Positions 63,815 to 64,000 of a stretch of 64,000 nt of DNA are shown here, in pieces. Made by a program: the position numbers and the translations under genes. Source of the stretch: Candidatus Equicola faecalis (GTDB lineage Bacteria; Bacteroidota; Bacteroidia; Bacteroidales; Bacteroidaceae). Under the pieces are notes generated by a model that did not search any database, was not told where the DNA came from, and saw only the letters and a list, made by a program, of their open reading frames with translations. How positions within the stretch are numbered: position 1 is the first letter of the stretch; the number at the start of each line of letters is the position of its first letter. Where the stretch lies: positions 61,305 through 125,304 of the forward strand of contig JAGHTU010000022.1 in assembly GCA_018065185.1 (NCBI GenBank), written 5' to 3'.

Positions 63815-64000
63815 TTCCCAACGCATGCTTTTTGACAAACGCACGATTGCTTTTCGACAAACGCTCGATTAGGCTTCGGCAAACGCTCGTTTGGGTCTCG
63901 ACAAACGCTCGTTTGTGCCTCGTCTTCCCATCGTTTGTGAGCAGTCAAACGCACGCTCGTTTTTCATCCTCCAAAGTCGCGGAACAGACGTTCCAATTGG
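63815..64000 (+). repeat. Family 2 22-bp palindromic array, copy E (6 units, continues past window)
   Basis: Units at 63835, 63857, 63879, 63901, 63923, 63945; identical to copy D over 63820-63849 and 63897-63957. Confidence 0.92.

Noticed and set aside
63534-63860. Track ORF 63534-63860 (-) and other antisense ORFs
   Set aside because: Antisense to well-supported genes or repeat DNA, no recognisable family; open mainly because of codon composition on the opposite strand.

Overview
This 64 kb window is a Bacteroidetes chromosome segment, most like Prevotella by protein content. It is mostly housekeeping and carbohydrate-use genes. Recognised content includes an FGGY kinase plus split transketolase operon, ispE, an nrnA-like DHH phosphoesterase, glmM, yidC, gyrA, ruvA, sprA/sov, pgi, gpsA, lysS, infC-rpmI-rplT, a LacI regulator with altronate dehydratase, a PL11-like rhamnogalacturonan lyase, a GH2 enzyme, porW/sprE, tsaE and an OmpA-family protein. 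I saw no rRNA, tRNA, CRISPR array or intact transposase. The most unusual signal is non-coding: several dispersed intergenic arrays whose units are almost always exactly 22 bp, although unit sequence differs between families. Family 1 has copies at about 26478-26678, 41262-41466 and 49960-50124, with conserved flanks outside the repeats, plus a diverged copy at 3275-3362. All four lie between divergently transcribed genes. Family 2 (about 41512-41645 and 63815-64000, running off the window end) shares a 61-nt identical block between copies 22 kb apart and differs by one 22-bp unit. A third 22-bp array (41690-41844) abuts family 2. Units of families 1 and 2 carry dyads with 2-nt centres. A low-coding accessory segment at about 39.5-43.7 kb separates lysS from infC and carries an agmatine/peptidylarginine deiminase-like gene and a DUF234-type ATPase. 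Product calls come from reading the translations; no database search was run.
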